Of a stretch of DNA of 64,000 nt, positions 9,538-16,758 are shown in pieces. The stretch's first letter is position 1. Every line of letters starts with the position of its first letter. The DNA is from Sphingomonas sp. LM7 (GTDB lineage Bacteria > Pseudomonadota > Alphaproteobacteria > Sphingomonadales > Sphingomonadaceae). The translations under genes were made by a program, and so were the position numbers. The stretch spans positions 310,001 to 374,000 of the forward strand of contig NZ_CP019511.1 of NCBI RefSeq assembly GCF_002002925.1. Direction: 5' to 3'. The notes under the pieces are model-generated. The model made no database searches. It was not told where the DNA came from and saw only the letters and a list, made by a program, of their open reading frames with translations.

Positions 9538-12225
9538 ATGAAGAATCAGCTCGCCTTCGCCAGCCTCCTGGCCATTACGACGTGCCTCGTTGCGCCGGCC
9601 GCGCTCGCGCAGACGGCTGACGCCTCGCCCCAGGCCGCCAGCCCGCCGCCGGCGGCGCAGGCAGCACCCGAGACTTCGCAGGACACCGGCCAGCCGGAGC
9701 AGCAGGAAGTCGAGATTTCGACTCCGGGCGCCGGCGGCGAGGAATATGGCGACATCGTCGTCATCGGCCGCAACATTCCCAATGTGGTGCGCAGCACGCC
9801 GCAAGTGGTTTCGGTGCTCTCCGCCGAAGACATTGCGCGGACCGGCGAAGGCGACATCGCCGGCGCGCTCCAGCGCGTCACCGGCCTCAGCGTGGTCGGC
9901 AACGGTTATGTCTATGTCCGCGGCCTGGGCGACCGCTATTCGCTGTCGCTGCTCAACGGCCTGCCGCTGCCGAGCCCCGAGCCGCTGCGCCGCGTGGTGC
10001 CGCTCGACATCTTCCCGACCAGCGTGATCGGATCGTCGCTGGTCCAGAAGACCTTCTCGGCCAATTATCCCGGCGAATTCGGCGGCGGCGTGATCAACCT
10101 CACGACCAAGGCGGTGCCGGACAAGGCGTTCCTCGCGATCGGTGCCTCGGTCGGCTTCGACATGGAGACGACCAGCGAGCTCGGCTACACCTATGACGGC
10201 GGCAAGCACGACTGGCTCGGCTATGACTCTGGTACGCGTAACACGCCCGACTTCATCCTCCAAGCCGGCGCCGATCGTACGACGATCCCGACCAGCCAGG
10301 CGATCAATCTGACCAACGCCGAGACGACGGTCCTCTTCGAGAATTATCACATTCCGCCCAATTTCTCGGGCGAGCTCAGCATGGGTGCGTCGACCGATGT
10401 CGGCGGCGCCCGGCTCGGCGTGATTGCCGGCGGCGGGATCAGCAACACCTGGCGCACCCGCGATGCGGTCGCAGGCGTCCGCAGCATCCCCTCGACCACG
10501 TTTCGCCGGGTCACCACGGATCACCGCGCGCTGGTCAACGGCCTGCTCGGCTTCGGCGCTGAATTCGGCGAGCACCGCATCCGGCTGACCAACCTCTACA
10601 TCCACGACACGCTCAAGCAGGGCCGCCTGGGCGCCGGCACCGCGGAGAATTTCGAATCGCCGATCGACGGCAAGGCGCCGGTGATGGAGCAGAACACCAA
10701 CTGGTTCGAACGCCAGCTGTTCACCAGCCAGTTCGTCGGCGAGTTCGATTTCGGCGATCTCGATATCGATGTGCGCGGCGCCTATGCCAACACCAAGCGC
10801 AAGTCGCCGTACGAGCGCGCGTTCCGCTATCTCTACGACGCGGGGATCAAGGATTATCGCAACACGCTGAACGGCGGCTCCTATGCCACCGTCGCGTTCA
10901 GCGACCTCAACGAGGATCTGTGGGCGGGCGGCATCGACTTCGCCTATGACCTCAACCTGGGCCGGCCGTTCAGCCTGCAGGCGGGCTATGCCTATCAGGA
11001 CACCGATCGCTCGTCGTACCGCTATACGTTCGACTATGTGATGCCGGGCGGCGCGGCGCTGCCCGATCCCTATTCGCAGATGCGCCCGGACTTCCTGCTC
11101 TCGGACTATACGCTGCAGACCAACGGCATTGTGCTGCGGCCGTCGACGACCAGCCAGGGCGCGCGCGCCTATGACGCCGCGCTGACGACGCATGCCGGCT
11201 ATGTCCAGCTCGAAGGCGAGCTTACCGACGGTATTCGGATGACTGCCGGCGTGCGCTACGAGACTGCCGACCAGAGCGTGGTGCCGACCGACAACCTGCC
11301 CGCAACGGTGCTCAGCAACGGCTATTGGCTGCCCGCGGCGACGCTGACCTGGAACTTCGCGGCGGACATGCAGTGGCGCCTAAATGCGTCGAAGACGATC
11401 GCCCGCCCGCAGTTCCGCGAGCTCGCGCCGCAGCAGTATCTCGACTTCGACTCGGATCGCGTCTTCTACGGCAACCCGTTCCTCACCGACTCCAAGCTGA
11501 CCAACCTCGAAGCGCGCTACGAATGGTTCTTCGGCAAGGACCAGCGCATCACCGCGGCGGGCTTCTTCAAGAAGATCGAGGATCCGATCGAGACGGTGAG
11601 CTTCCAAGTGGCGGGCAGCAACACCACCCAGATCAACTTCGCCAACGCGCCCGAAGCGCAGCTGTATGGCGGCGAAATCGAGCTCCAGAAGTACGTTCCG
11701 CTCGATTTCATCAACAACGAGCTGTTCACGACGCGCCGCCTCGTCCTCATCGCCAACTACACCTACACCCACTCCGAAGTGTTCGCCGGCAACGAGCTGA
11801 TCCGCGATCCGATCAACCCGGCCTCGGTGACGCGCCCGGCCAACCAGGTGTTCGTCTCGGGCCTGCCGCTGGTCGGCCAGTCGGACCATCTGGTGAACCT
11901 GCAGCTCGGCATCGAGGACACCACCAAGCTTTCGCAGCTGACCTTCCTGTTCAACTATGCCAGCGACCGTATCGTCGCGCGCGGCCTGTTGTCGGGCGGT
12001 GGCCTGCCGCCGATCGTCGAGAAGCCGGGCGTGCGCCTCGACTTCGTGCTGCGCCAGGGCTTCAACGTGCTGGGCGGCGAGTGGGAGCTCAAGCTTGAGG
12101 GCCGCAACCTCACCGGCACGCGATTCGTCGAGTTCCAGGATTATGGTGGCACTACCGGTATCGCCGACACGAACACCTATGATCTCGGCCGTACCTTCTC
12201 GATCGGGCTCAGCACCCGGTTCTGA
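9538..12225 (+). CDS. TonB-dependent outer-membrane receptor
   Basis: 895 aa outer-membrane transporter powered by TonB-ExbB-ExbD. A signal peptide (about residues 1-24, ending ALAQ) and an acidic, Pro-rich linker precede the TonB-box-like segment GDIVVIGRNIPN. The plug domain (about residues 80-200) contains the typical EDIARTGEGDIAGALQRVTG and YVRGLGDRYS blocks. The remainder is a 22-strand-type barrel ending in the aromatic residue Phe (FSIGLSTRF), the signal for BAM insertion. It is the second gene of a pair with the lipoprotein upstream. The ligand is unknown, and no iron or sugar genes lie next to it. Confidence 0.93.
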   Translation: MKNQLAFASLLAITTCLVAPAALAQTADASPQAASPPPAAQAAPETSQDTGQPEQQEVEISTPGAGGEEYGDIVVIGRNIPNVVRSTPQVVSVLSAEDIARTGEGDIAGALQRVTGLSVVGNGYVYVRGLGDRYSLSLLNGLPLPSPEPLRRVVPLDIFPTSVIGSSLVQKTFSANYPGEFGGGVINLTTKAVPDKAFLAIGASVGFDMETTSELGYTYDGGKHDWLGYDSGTRNTPDFILQAGADRTTIPTSQAINLTNAETTVLFENYHIPPNFSGELSMGASTDVGGARLGVIAGGGISNTWRTRDAVAGVRSIPSTTFRRVTTDHRALVNGLLGFGAEFGEHRIRLTNLYIHDTLKQGRLGAGTAENFESPIDGKAPVMEQNTNWFERQLFTSQFVGEFDFGDLDIDVRGAYANTKRKSPYERAFRYLYDAGIKDYRNTLNGGSYATVAFSDLNEDLWAGGIDFAYDLNLGRPFSLQAGYAYQDTDRSSYRYTFDYVMPGGAALPDPYSQMRPDFLLSDYTLQTNGIVLRPSTTSQGARAYDAALTTHAGYVQLEGELTDGIRMTAGVRYETADQSVVPTDNLPATVLSNGYWLPAATLTWNFAADMQWRLNASKTIARPQFRELAPQQYLDFDSDRVFYGNPFLTDSKLTNLEARYEWFFGKDQRITAAGFFKKIEDPIETVSFQVAGSNTTQINFANAPEAQLYGGEIELQKYVPLDFINNELFTTRRLVLIANYTYTHSEVFAGNELIRDPINPASVTRPANQVFVSGLPLVGQSDHLVNLQLGIEDTTKLSQLTFLFNYASDRIVARGLLSGGGLPPIVEKPGVRLDFVLRQGFNVLGGEWELKLEGRNLTGTRFVEFQDYGGTTGIADTNTYDLGRTFSIGLSTRF

Positions 12226-12244
12226 TCCGCGGACAAGGGGGAGC

Positions 12245-12280
12245 GGGCTCCGGCAGGGCAAATGCCCGCCGGGGCCCTTT
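12245..12280. terminator. Bidirectional hairpin terminator
   Basis: GGGCTCCGGCAGGGC (12245-12259) folds on GCCCGCCGGGGCCC (12264-12277) and is followed by TTT. It lies between the convergent TonB receptor and dioxygenase genes. Confidence 0.6.
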
Positions 12281-12285
12281 CTGCG

Positions 12286-12966
12286 TCACCAGCCCCAGGG
12301 CCGCTCGCGATACCATTGGGTGATGACGTATTTCGTCCCCGCGCGGACTTTCATCGCGTGGTGGATGGTGGAGGGGTTGGGCGTGCCGTTGGCGCGCAGG
12401 TTGTTCCAGGCGAGCACCTTGCCGGCTTCGGGATCGACCATCTTGTCGATCGCCTTGAAGCGCGTCACGCCGCCGGCCTCGACTTCGTTCAGATAGAGCA
12501 TCACCGTCCAGGTGCGCTGGCCCGAGACGCTGCAATATCTCTCATAGTCCGCGCCCGACGGCTCGAAATAATCGGTGTGCGCCTTGAACTCCTGGCCCAC
12601 TTCGTAGCGCTGGCCCTGCATCGGTTCGCCATGCGCAGGATCGATCCCGGTGAGCGCGGTGATGCGGCGCTTGAGCTCCATCACCATCGCATCGTTCGGA
12701 TCGAGGTCGCAGGTCTCGCTGGTGCGGAAGGCATAGTCGCCATTCGCGTCGGCGATCGTCGACGGGCGCCGCTTGGCGTCGATCTGGAGCATCAGCAGCT
12801 GGCAGAGCTCGGGCTCGAGGAACCTCTTGCCGATGAACATCGCGACCTTGAGGTTCGGCACGCGCTGGATGCCGGGCTGGCGCGTCATGTGCTCGATCAC
12901 CGGCTCGGACGGATGCCCGGCACCGAAGTTGGGCACGGCGGACGGCGTGTTGGCGAGAGTCTGCAT
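12286..12966 (-). CDS. 2-oxoglutarate/Fe(II)-dependent dioxygenase (prolyl 4-hydroxylase-like)
   Basis: 226 aa cytosolic oxygenase with a prolyl-4-hydroxylase-type double-stranded beta-helix domain in the C-terminal half. Iron ligands are visible as H130-T-D132 (motif KAHTDYFEP) and His at 202/203 (motif STIHHAMKV). Lys212 in AGTKYVITQWY is placed to bind 2-oxoglutarate. The ATG at 12966 was chosen over an upstream extension to 13053, which is arginine-rich and unlike the family. Bacterial members hydroxylate proteins such as EF-Tu or small molecules, and the substrate here is unknown. It is divergent from the GspE-like gene, with about 110 bases between starts. Confidence 0.85.
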   Translation of the reverse strand: MQTLANTPSAVPNFGAGHPSEPVIEHMTRQPGIQRVPNLKVAMFIGKRFLEPELCQLLMLQIDAKRRPSTIADANGDYAFRTSETCDLDPNDAMVMELKRRITALTGIDPAHGEPMQGQRYEVGQEFKAHTDYFEPSGADYERYCSVSGQRTWTVMLYLNEVEAGGVTRFKAIDKMVDPEAGKVLAWNNLRANGTPNPSTIHHAMKVRAGTKYVITQWYRERPWGW

Positions 12967-13076
12967 TGTGCCGATTCTGCCAAATCGCGCCGCATTTCGC
13001 CAGTGCCGCGTGCCAAACGTACGGGCGTCACAAAAGCGCAAGCAAGCCGTCACATTGCGCGGGCAGGCGGGATGCT

Positions 13077-13808
13077 ATGGTCCTCGACACCCAGTTCGAA
13101 GCCGAAGTGCCGCCGGTCCCGGAGCGCGATCTGCTGGACGGACTCGGCGTGCCTGCGCGGCTACGGGTGGCGATCGAGCGTGCCGCGGGGCGGCTGACCG
13201 GTCTGATTGCCATCACCGGACCCGATGCCGAGGCGACCGCGGCGGCGCTGCACCGGCAATATGGCATAACGCTCGGCGGGGCGATCGCCGACCGGATCGC
13301 CGCCAATCGCGTGGTCGAAGCGGCGGATCACGGACTGGTGCTCGGCTGGTTCGACAGCGGCGACGCAGTGGGCACACTGCTGACATTACGGCGGCTGGCC
13401 AATGACCGGTTCGCGCTGGCCGCCGCGCTGCGGCTGGTGATCGCGCAGCGAATCGCGCCGGGGCTGTGCCGCGACTGCCGCCGGCCGGTGCAGGCGTTCG
13501 GATCGCGTGCCGCGCTGCTCGGGCTCGATCCGGGCGCGATCCTGTGGTCGGCGCCGGGCTGCGAGGCATGCGGCGGAAGCGGGCAGGGCGCGCCCGTGCG
13601 GATATTCGAGGGCGTCGAGATCGATCCGGCGATGCGGCGGCTGATCTATGACGGTGCCGACGCGCCGCTGCTCGCGCGGCATGCCTATCTTTCCGCCCCG
13701 AATTTCGCCTCGGCGGCGCGGGCGCTGGCGCGCGACGGAATGATCGCGCCGGAGGATGCCGCCGGCGTCTCACGCAATGATCTTGCGCTTCGCGAAAGCC
13801 CCCGCTAA
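13077..13808 (+). CDS. Orphan degenerate GspE/PilB-like protein (ATPase core lost)
   Basis: 243 aa. The C-terminal half matches the zinc-binding end of type II/IV secretion ATPases: RLVIAQRIAPGLCRDC (Cys131, Cys134), then CEACGGSGQG (Cys162, Cys165) and a following RIFEGVEIDPAMRRLI. Upstream, TGLIAITGPDAEATAAALH aligns with the Walker A segment of GspE, but the GK[S/T] residues are gone. The Asp-box and Walker B stretch is missing, while the later GLVLGWFDSGDAVGTLLTL segment is recognisable. It therefore cannot hydrolyse ATP in the usual way. No other secretion or pilus gene is nearby. The frame is intact with a clear stop, so it is more likely a repurposed protein than a pseudogene. Confidence 0.7.
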   Translation: MVLDTQFEAEVPPVPERDLLDGLGVPARLRVAIERAAGRLTGLIAITGPDAEATAAALHRQYGITLGGAIADRIAANRVVEAADHGLVLGWFDSGDAVGTLLTLRRLANDRFALAAALRLVIAQRIAPGLCRDCRRPVQAFGSRAALLGLDPGAILWSAPGCEACGGSGQGAPVRIFEGVEIDPAMRRLIYDGADAPLLARHAYLSAPNFASAARALARDGMIAPEDAAGVSRNDLALRESPR

Positions 13809-13824
13809 GCGCGCATTCGTTCGT

Positions 13825-13902
13825 GGCGACCGTAGTTCAATTGGTTAGAGCGTCGGCTTGTGATGCCGGAAGTTGCGGGTTCAAGTCCCGTCGGTCGCCC
13901 CA
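13825..13902 (+). tRNA. tRNA-His (GTG anticodon)
   Basis: Cloverleaf with the eight-pair acceptor unique to tRNA-His. G at 13825 (position -1) pairs with C at 13899 (position 73), followed by CCA at 13900-13902. The anticodon loop TTGTGAT gives GTG, and the T-arm loop is TTCAAGT. It lies between the GspE-like gene and the amino-acid dehydrogenase. Confidence 0.95.
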
Positions 13903-13917
13903 TTCCCCCGATAGCGG

Positions 13918-14979
13918 ATGTTGCGTGTGACCACCGACTGGGGCTTCCCCGATTACGACGACCACGAAGGTCTCCACCTGTTCACCGACCGTGCAAGCGG
14001 GTTGAGCGCGGTCATCGCGGTCCACTCGACTGCGCTCGGGCCGGCAGCAGGCGGGGTGCGCTTCTGGCACTATGCCGATTCGGATGCGGCGATCACCGAC
14101 GCGCTGCGCCTCTCGCGCGGGATGAGCTACAAGAACGCGATGGCGAACCTGCCGCTTGGCGGCGGCAAGGGCGTGATCCTGGCAAGCGAGCCGGGCGCGA
14201 CCGTGACCAATGCGCAGCTCGAGGCATTCGGCCGCGCGGTCGAGTCGCTCAGCGGCAAATACGTCACGGCCGAGGATGTCGGCATGTCCGAAGCGCGGAT
14301 GAAGGTCGTCGCCACTCAGACACGACACGTCTCGGGGCTGCCGGTGGCTGAAGGCGGCGCGGGCGGCGATCCCGGCCCAATCACGGCGCGCGGCGTCTAT
14401 CTGGGCGTCAAGGCAGCGGCGAAGCGCGGGCTCGGCGACGATTCGATGGCCGGGGTGCGCGTCGCGATCCAGGGCGTAGGCTCGGTCGGCGGTGGGCTTG
14501 CCCGACTGCTGGCGAAGGACGGCGCGAAGCTGGTGCTCGCCGACGTCAATGCCGAACGGGCCAAGGCGCTTGCGGCCGAACTGGGTGCGGAGGCAGTCGA
14601 TGCCGGCGTGATCCTGACGCTCGACACCGATCTGTTCAGCCCGAACGCGCTGGGCGCAATCCTGACCGAGCAGAGTATCCCGCAGATCAAGGCCAAGGTG
14701 GTCGCGGGCGGCGCGAACAACCAGCTGGCGACTCGCGCGGACGGCGCTCGGCTGCACGACCGCGGTATCCTCTATGCGCCCGATTACGTCATTAACGCGG
14801 GCGGCATCATCAATGTCGGGCTCGAATATCTGGGGCAGGGCAACATGGCCGAGGTCCAGAGCCGGGTCGACAAGATCCCGACGCGGCTGATCGAAGTGTG
14901 GGACGAGAGCGACCGCACGGGCGATCCGGAGAGCGAAGTCGCCGATCGGATCGCACAGCGGCTGATCGGACGGGGGTAA
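13918..14979 (+). CDS. Leu/Phe/Val/Glu-type amino-acid dehydrogenase
   Basis: 353 aa NAD-dependent oxidative deaminase family. The N-terminal dimerisation/catalytic domain contains ALGPAAGGVRFW and the catalytic lysines in MSYKNAMANLPLGGGKGVI (about residues 65-85). A Rossmann domain with VAIQGVGSVGGGLARLL starts near residue 180. Length and motifs match leucine/valine/phenylalanine dehydrogenases better than the longer hexameric glutamate dehydrogenases. The exact substrate cannot be fixed. The gene starts 16 bases after tRNA-His and may share its transcript. It would turn branched-chain amino acids into keto acids and ammonia. Confidence 0.88.
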   Translation: MLRVTTDWGFPDYDDHEGLHLFTDRASGLSAVIAVHSTALGPAAGGVRFWHYADSDAAITDALRLSRGMSYKNAMANLPLGGGKGVILASEPGATVTNAQLEAFGRAVESLSGKYVTAEDVGMSEARMKVVATQTRHVSGLPVAEGGAGGDPGPITARGVYLGVKAAAKRGLGDDSMAGVRVAIQGVGSVGGGLARLLAKDGAKLVLADVNAERAKALAAELGAEAVDAGVILTLDTDLFSPNALGAILTEQSIPQIKAKVVAGGANNQLATRADGARLHDRGILYAPDYVINAGGIINVGLEYLGQGNMAEVQSRVDKIPTRLIEVWDESDRTGDPESEVADRIAQRLIGRG

Positions 14980-15273
14980 TTCGCGGGTCCGCTGTTGGAT
15001 TCGGTAGGCCAAGTTTCACTGTTTTTACGGTGAATCGGCAATTTAGTTGCTTGTGGACGTAATGTTCTTGCGTTTGCGATGGGGCTTTTGCGTTCGACGG
15101 TTCAAAGAGCAACCTCAAGCTACCGCGTGAAATCCTACATTTGAAGAAGTGCGCGTCACCCCTCCGCACGTCACTCCCGCCTTGTGCGGAAGTAAGGTGA
15201 CAAGCGGCTGAAGCAGCGCCGCAGTGGACCCCGGCACAAGGCCGGGGTGACAACGGAGAATATTCGCCTTCCA
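14980..15273. other. Intergenic region with repeats and a shared 14-base word
   Basis: About 290 bases without a gene. It holds an imperfect hairpin near 15015-15038 (TTTCAC/GTGAA), which may end the dehydrogenase transcript. It also holds the word GAAATCCTACATTT at 15129-15142, found inverted at 29435-29448, and a palindromic repeat at 15224-15251. No convincing open frame is present. Confidence 0.5.
15224..15251. repeat. 28-base palindromic repeat, copy 1
   Basis: The hairpin arms CCCCGGC/GCCGGGG enclose a five-base loop. An identical 28-mer occurs at 25969-25996, and a variant with four changes at 62361-62388. In the variant, an A-T pair at the stem base has become G-C, a compensatory change that supports selection on the fold. 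It resembles REP/BIME-type extragenic palindromes. Confidence 0.75.
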
Positions 15274-15300
15274 TGTCACATCCGCAGGCGCCGCCTCGTC
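15274..15300 (+). promoter_or_regulatory. ECF41-type promoter of the ahpD-like/sigJ operon
   Basis: TGTCACA at 15274-15280 and CGTC at 15297-15300 are separated by exactly 16 bases. This is the promoter signature published for ECF41 sigma factors. The operon it drives encodes an ECF41-type sigma factor, so the system is very probably autoregulated. The transcript would begin about 7 bases downstream, leaving a leader of about 20 bases with AAAGGAG before the ATG at 15330. Confidence 0.8.
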
Positions 15301-15329
15301 ATGTCTCCAGAACCCAAAGGAGACTGACG

Positions 15330-15794
15330 ATGACTCAACGCCTCGACCCCTTCGCCGTAGCACCCGCCGCAATGCAGGCGTGGCTCGACATGTCGCTCCA
15401 GATCGCGCCGTCGCTCGAGCATTCGCTGCTCGAACTCGTCAAGATCCGCGCTTCGCAGATCAATGGCTGCGCGAACTGCCTGAACATGCACACTGCCGAT
15501 GCCCGGAAGGCAGGCGAGACCGAGCAGCGCATCTATCTGCTGAGCGCCTGGCACGAGGCGCCGGTATTCTCGCCGCGCGAACGGGCGGCGCTGGCGTGGA
15601 CCGATGCGCTGACGCTGGTATTCAGCGAGCGGGCGCCGCAGGCTACCTATGATGCGCTGGCGGCCGAATTCACGCCCGAGGAGCAAGTGGAGCTGACGCT
15701 GATGATCAACGCGATCAACGGGTGGAACCGCATCGCCGTGGCGTGCGACCTGTTCTACGGGGGTCGGCCCGCGCACACGCAACAGGCGGCATGA
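15330..15794 (+). CDS. AhpD-like carboxymuconolactone decarboxylase family protein
   Basis: 154 aa all-helical protein with the redox motif GCANCLNMH (Cys47, Cys50, His54). This marks the peroxidase-like AhpD branch rather than true decarboxylases. The start follows AAAGGAG. Its stop overlaps the start of the sigma factor gene (ATGA), giving translational coupling. ECF41 sigma factors are typically encoded next to a carboxymuconolactone decarboxylase, oxidoreductase or epimerase gene, and this is that partner. The likely role is peroxide or alkyl-hydroperoxide handling with a thiol reductant; the substrate is not known. Confidence 0.9.
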   Translation: MTQRLDPFAVAPAAMQAWLDMSLQIAPSLEHSLLELVKIRASQINGCANCLNMHTADARKAGETEQRIYLLSAWHEAPVFSPRERAALAWTDALTLVFSERAPQATYDALAAEFTPEEQVELTLMINAINGWNRIAVACDLFYGGRPAHTQQAA

Positions 15795-16648
15795 GCGACA
15801 ACGGGGCCGCATCGTTCGATCCGCTGCGTCCGCGGCTGAACCGCATTGCCTATCGCATGCTCGGTTCGGTCGCGGATGCCGAGGACGTGGTGCAGGACGC
15901 GTTCCTGCGCTGGATGGGCGCCGATCGCGCCGCGATCCGCGAGCCCGAGGCGTTCCTGCGCCGGGTGGTGACGCGGCTGTGCCTCGACCAGCTCAAATCG
16001 GCGCGGGCACGGCGCGAGACCTATGTCGGGCCGTGGCTGCCCGAGCCGGTGGTCGAAGAGGAGGAGGAAGCCGACGACGTCACGCTGCCGCTGATGCTGG
16101 CGCTCGAGCGGCTGACCCCGCTCGAGCGCGCGGCATTCCTGCTCCACGACGTGTTCGGCGTGCCGTTCGACGAGATCGCCGAGACGATCGGGCGCGATAC
16201 CGCCGCGACGCGGCAGCTCGCCAGCCGGGCGCGGACGCATGTCCGGGCGGAGCGGCCGCGATTCGACACGCCGAAGGCGCGCGGGCTGGAGATTGCCGCG
16301 GCGTTCTTCCAGGCTTCGCGCAGCGGCGACATGGGTACGCTGCGCGGGCTGCTCGCCGACGATGTCTCGGTCTATTCGGACGGCGGCGGCAAGGTTCACG
16401 CCGGGCTGCGGCCGATCCTGGGGATCGCGGACGTGATGAAGCTGCACGGCTCGCTGGCGCGCTTCTTCGCGAAGGAAATGTCCCGGGTGGAGCGCTGGGG
16501 GATGATCAACGGGCTGCCCGGCTTCGTGACGCGCGAACCGGGCGGAGTGCTGCAGACCACCGCGCTGGCGATCGACGACGGCAAGATCGTCGGGATCTAC
16601 ATCATGCGCAATCCGGACAAGCTGCGGCATCTGGAGGCAGTGCATTAG
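15791..16648 (+). CDS. sigJ: ECF41 (SigJ-type) sigma factor with C-terminal SnoaL-like domain
   Basis: 285 aa. Sigma region 2 (about residues 10-75) includes RIAYRMLGSVADAEDVVQDAFLRW. Region 4 (about 105-160) includes LTPLERAAFLLHDVFGVPFDEIA and ATRQLASRAR. Residues 175-285 form a SnoaL/NTF2-like extension (AAAFFQASRSGDMGTLRGLLADDV) that, in ECF41 proteins, takes the place of a separate anti-sigma factor and controls activity. The acidic linker VVEEEEEADDV separates the two sigma regions. It overlaps the AhpD-like gene by four bases and would recognise the TGTCACA/CGTC promoter at 15274. The inducing signal is unknown. Confidence 0.9.
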   Translation: MSDNGAASFDPLRPRLNRIAYRMLGSVADAEDVVQDAFLRWMGADRAAIREPEAFLRRVVTRLCLDQLKSARARRETYVGPWLPEPVVEEEEEADDVTLPLMLALERLTPLERAAFLLHDVFGVPFDEIAETIGRDTAATRQLASRARTHVRAERPRFDTPKARGLEIAAAFFQASRSGDMGTLRGLLADDVSVYSDGGGKVHAGLRPILGIADVMKLHGSLARFFAKEMSRVERWGMINGLPGFVTREPGGVLQTTALAIDDGKIVGIYIMRNPDKLRHLEAVH

Positions 16649-16758
16649 CAGCCAAGCGTGCGGCCGATAGTGCCCGCCAGTGATGGAAGCCGCTTCCACA
16701 ATCCGTCACCCTGAAACACGTTCGGGGCGACGGATGGGAGATCTACCTCAACGCTCCA

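Noticed and set aside
7741..11193. 1150-residue open frame on the minus strand
   Set aside because: It is antisense to the lipoprotein and TonB receptor genes, whose products have clear signals and domains. The antisense product is low-complexity (Arg/Ala/Val/Asp) with no motif, as expected from high-GC codon bias.
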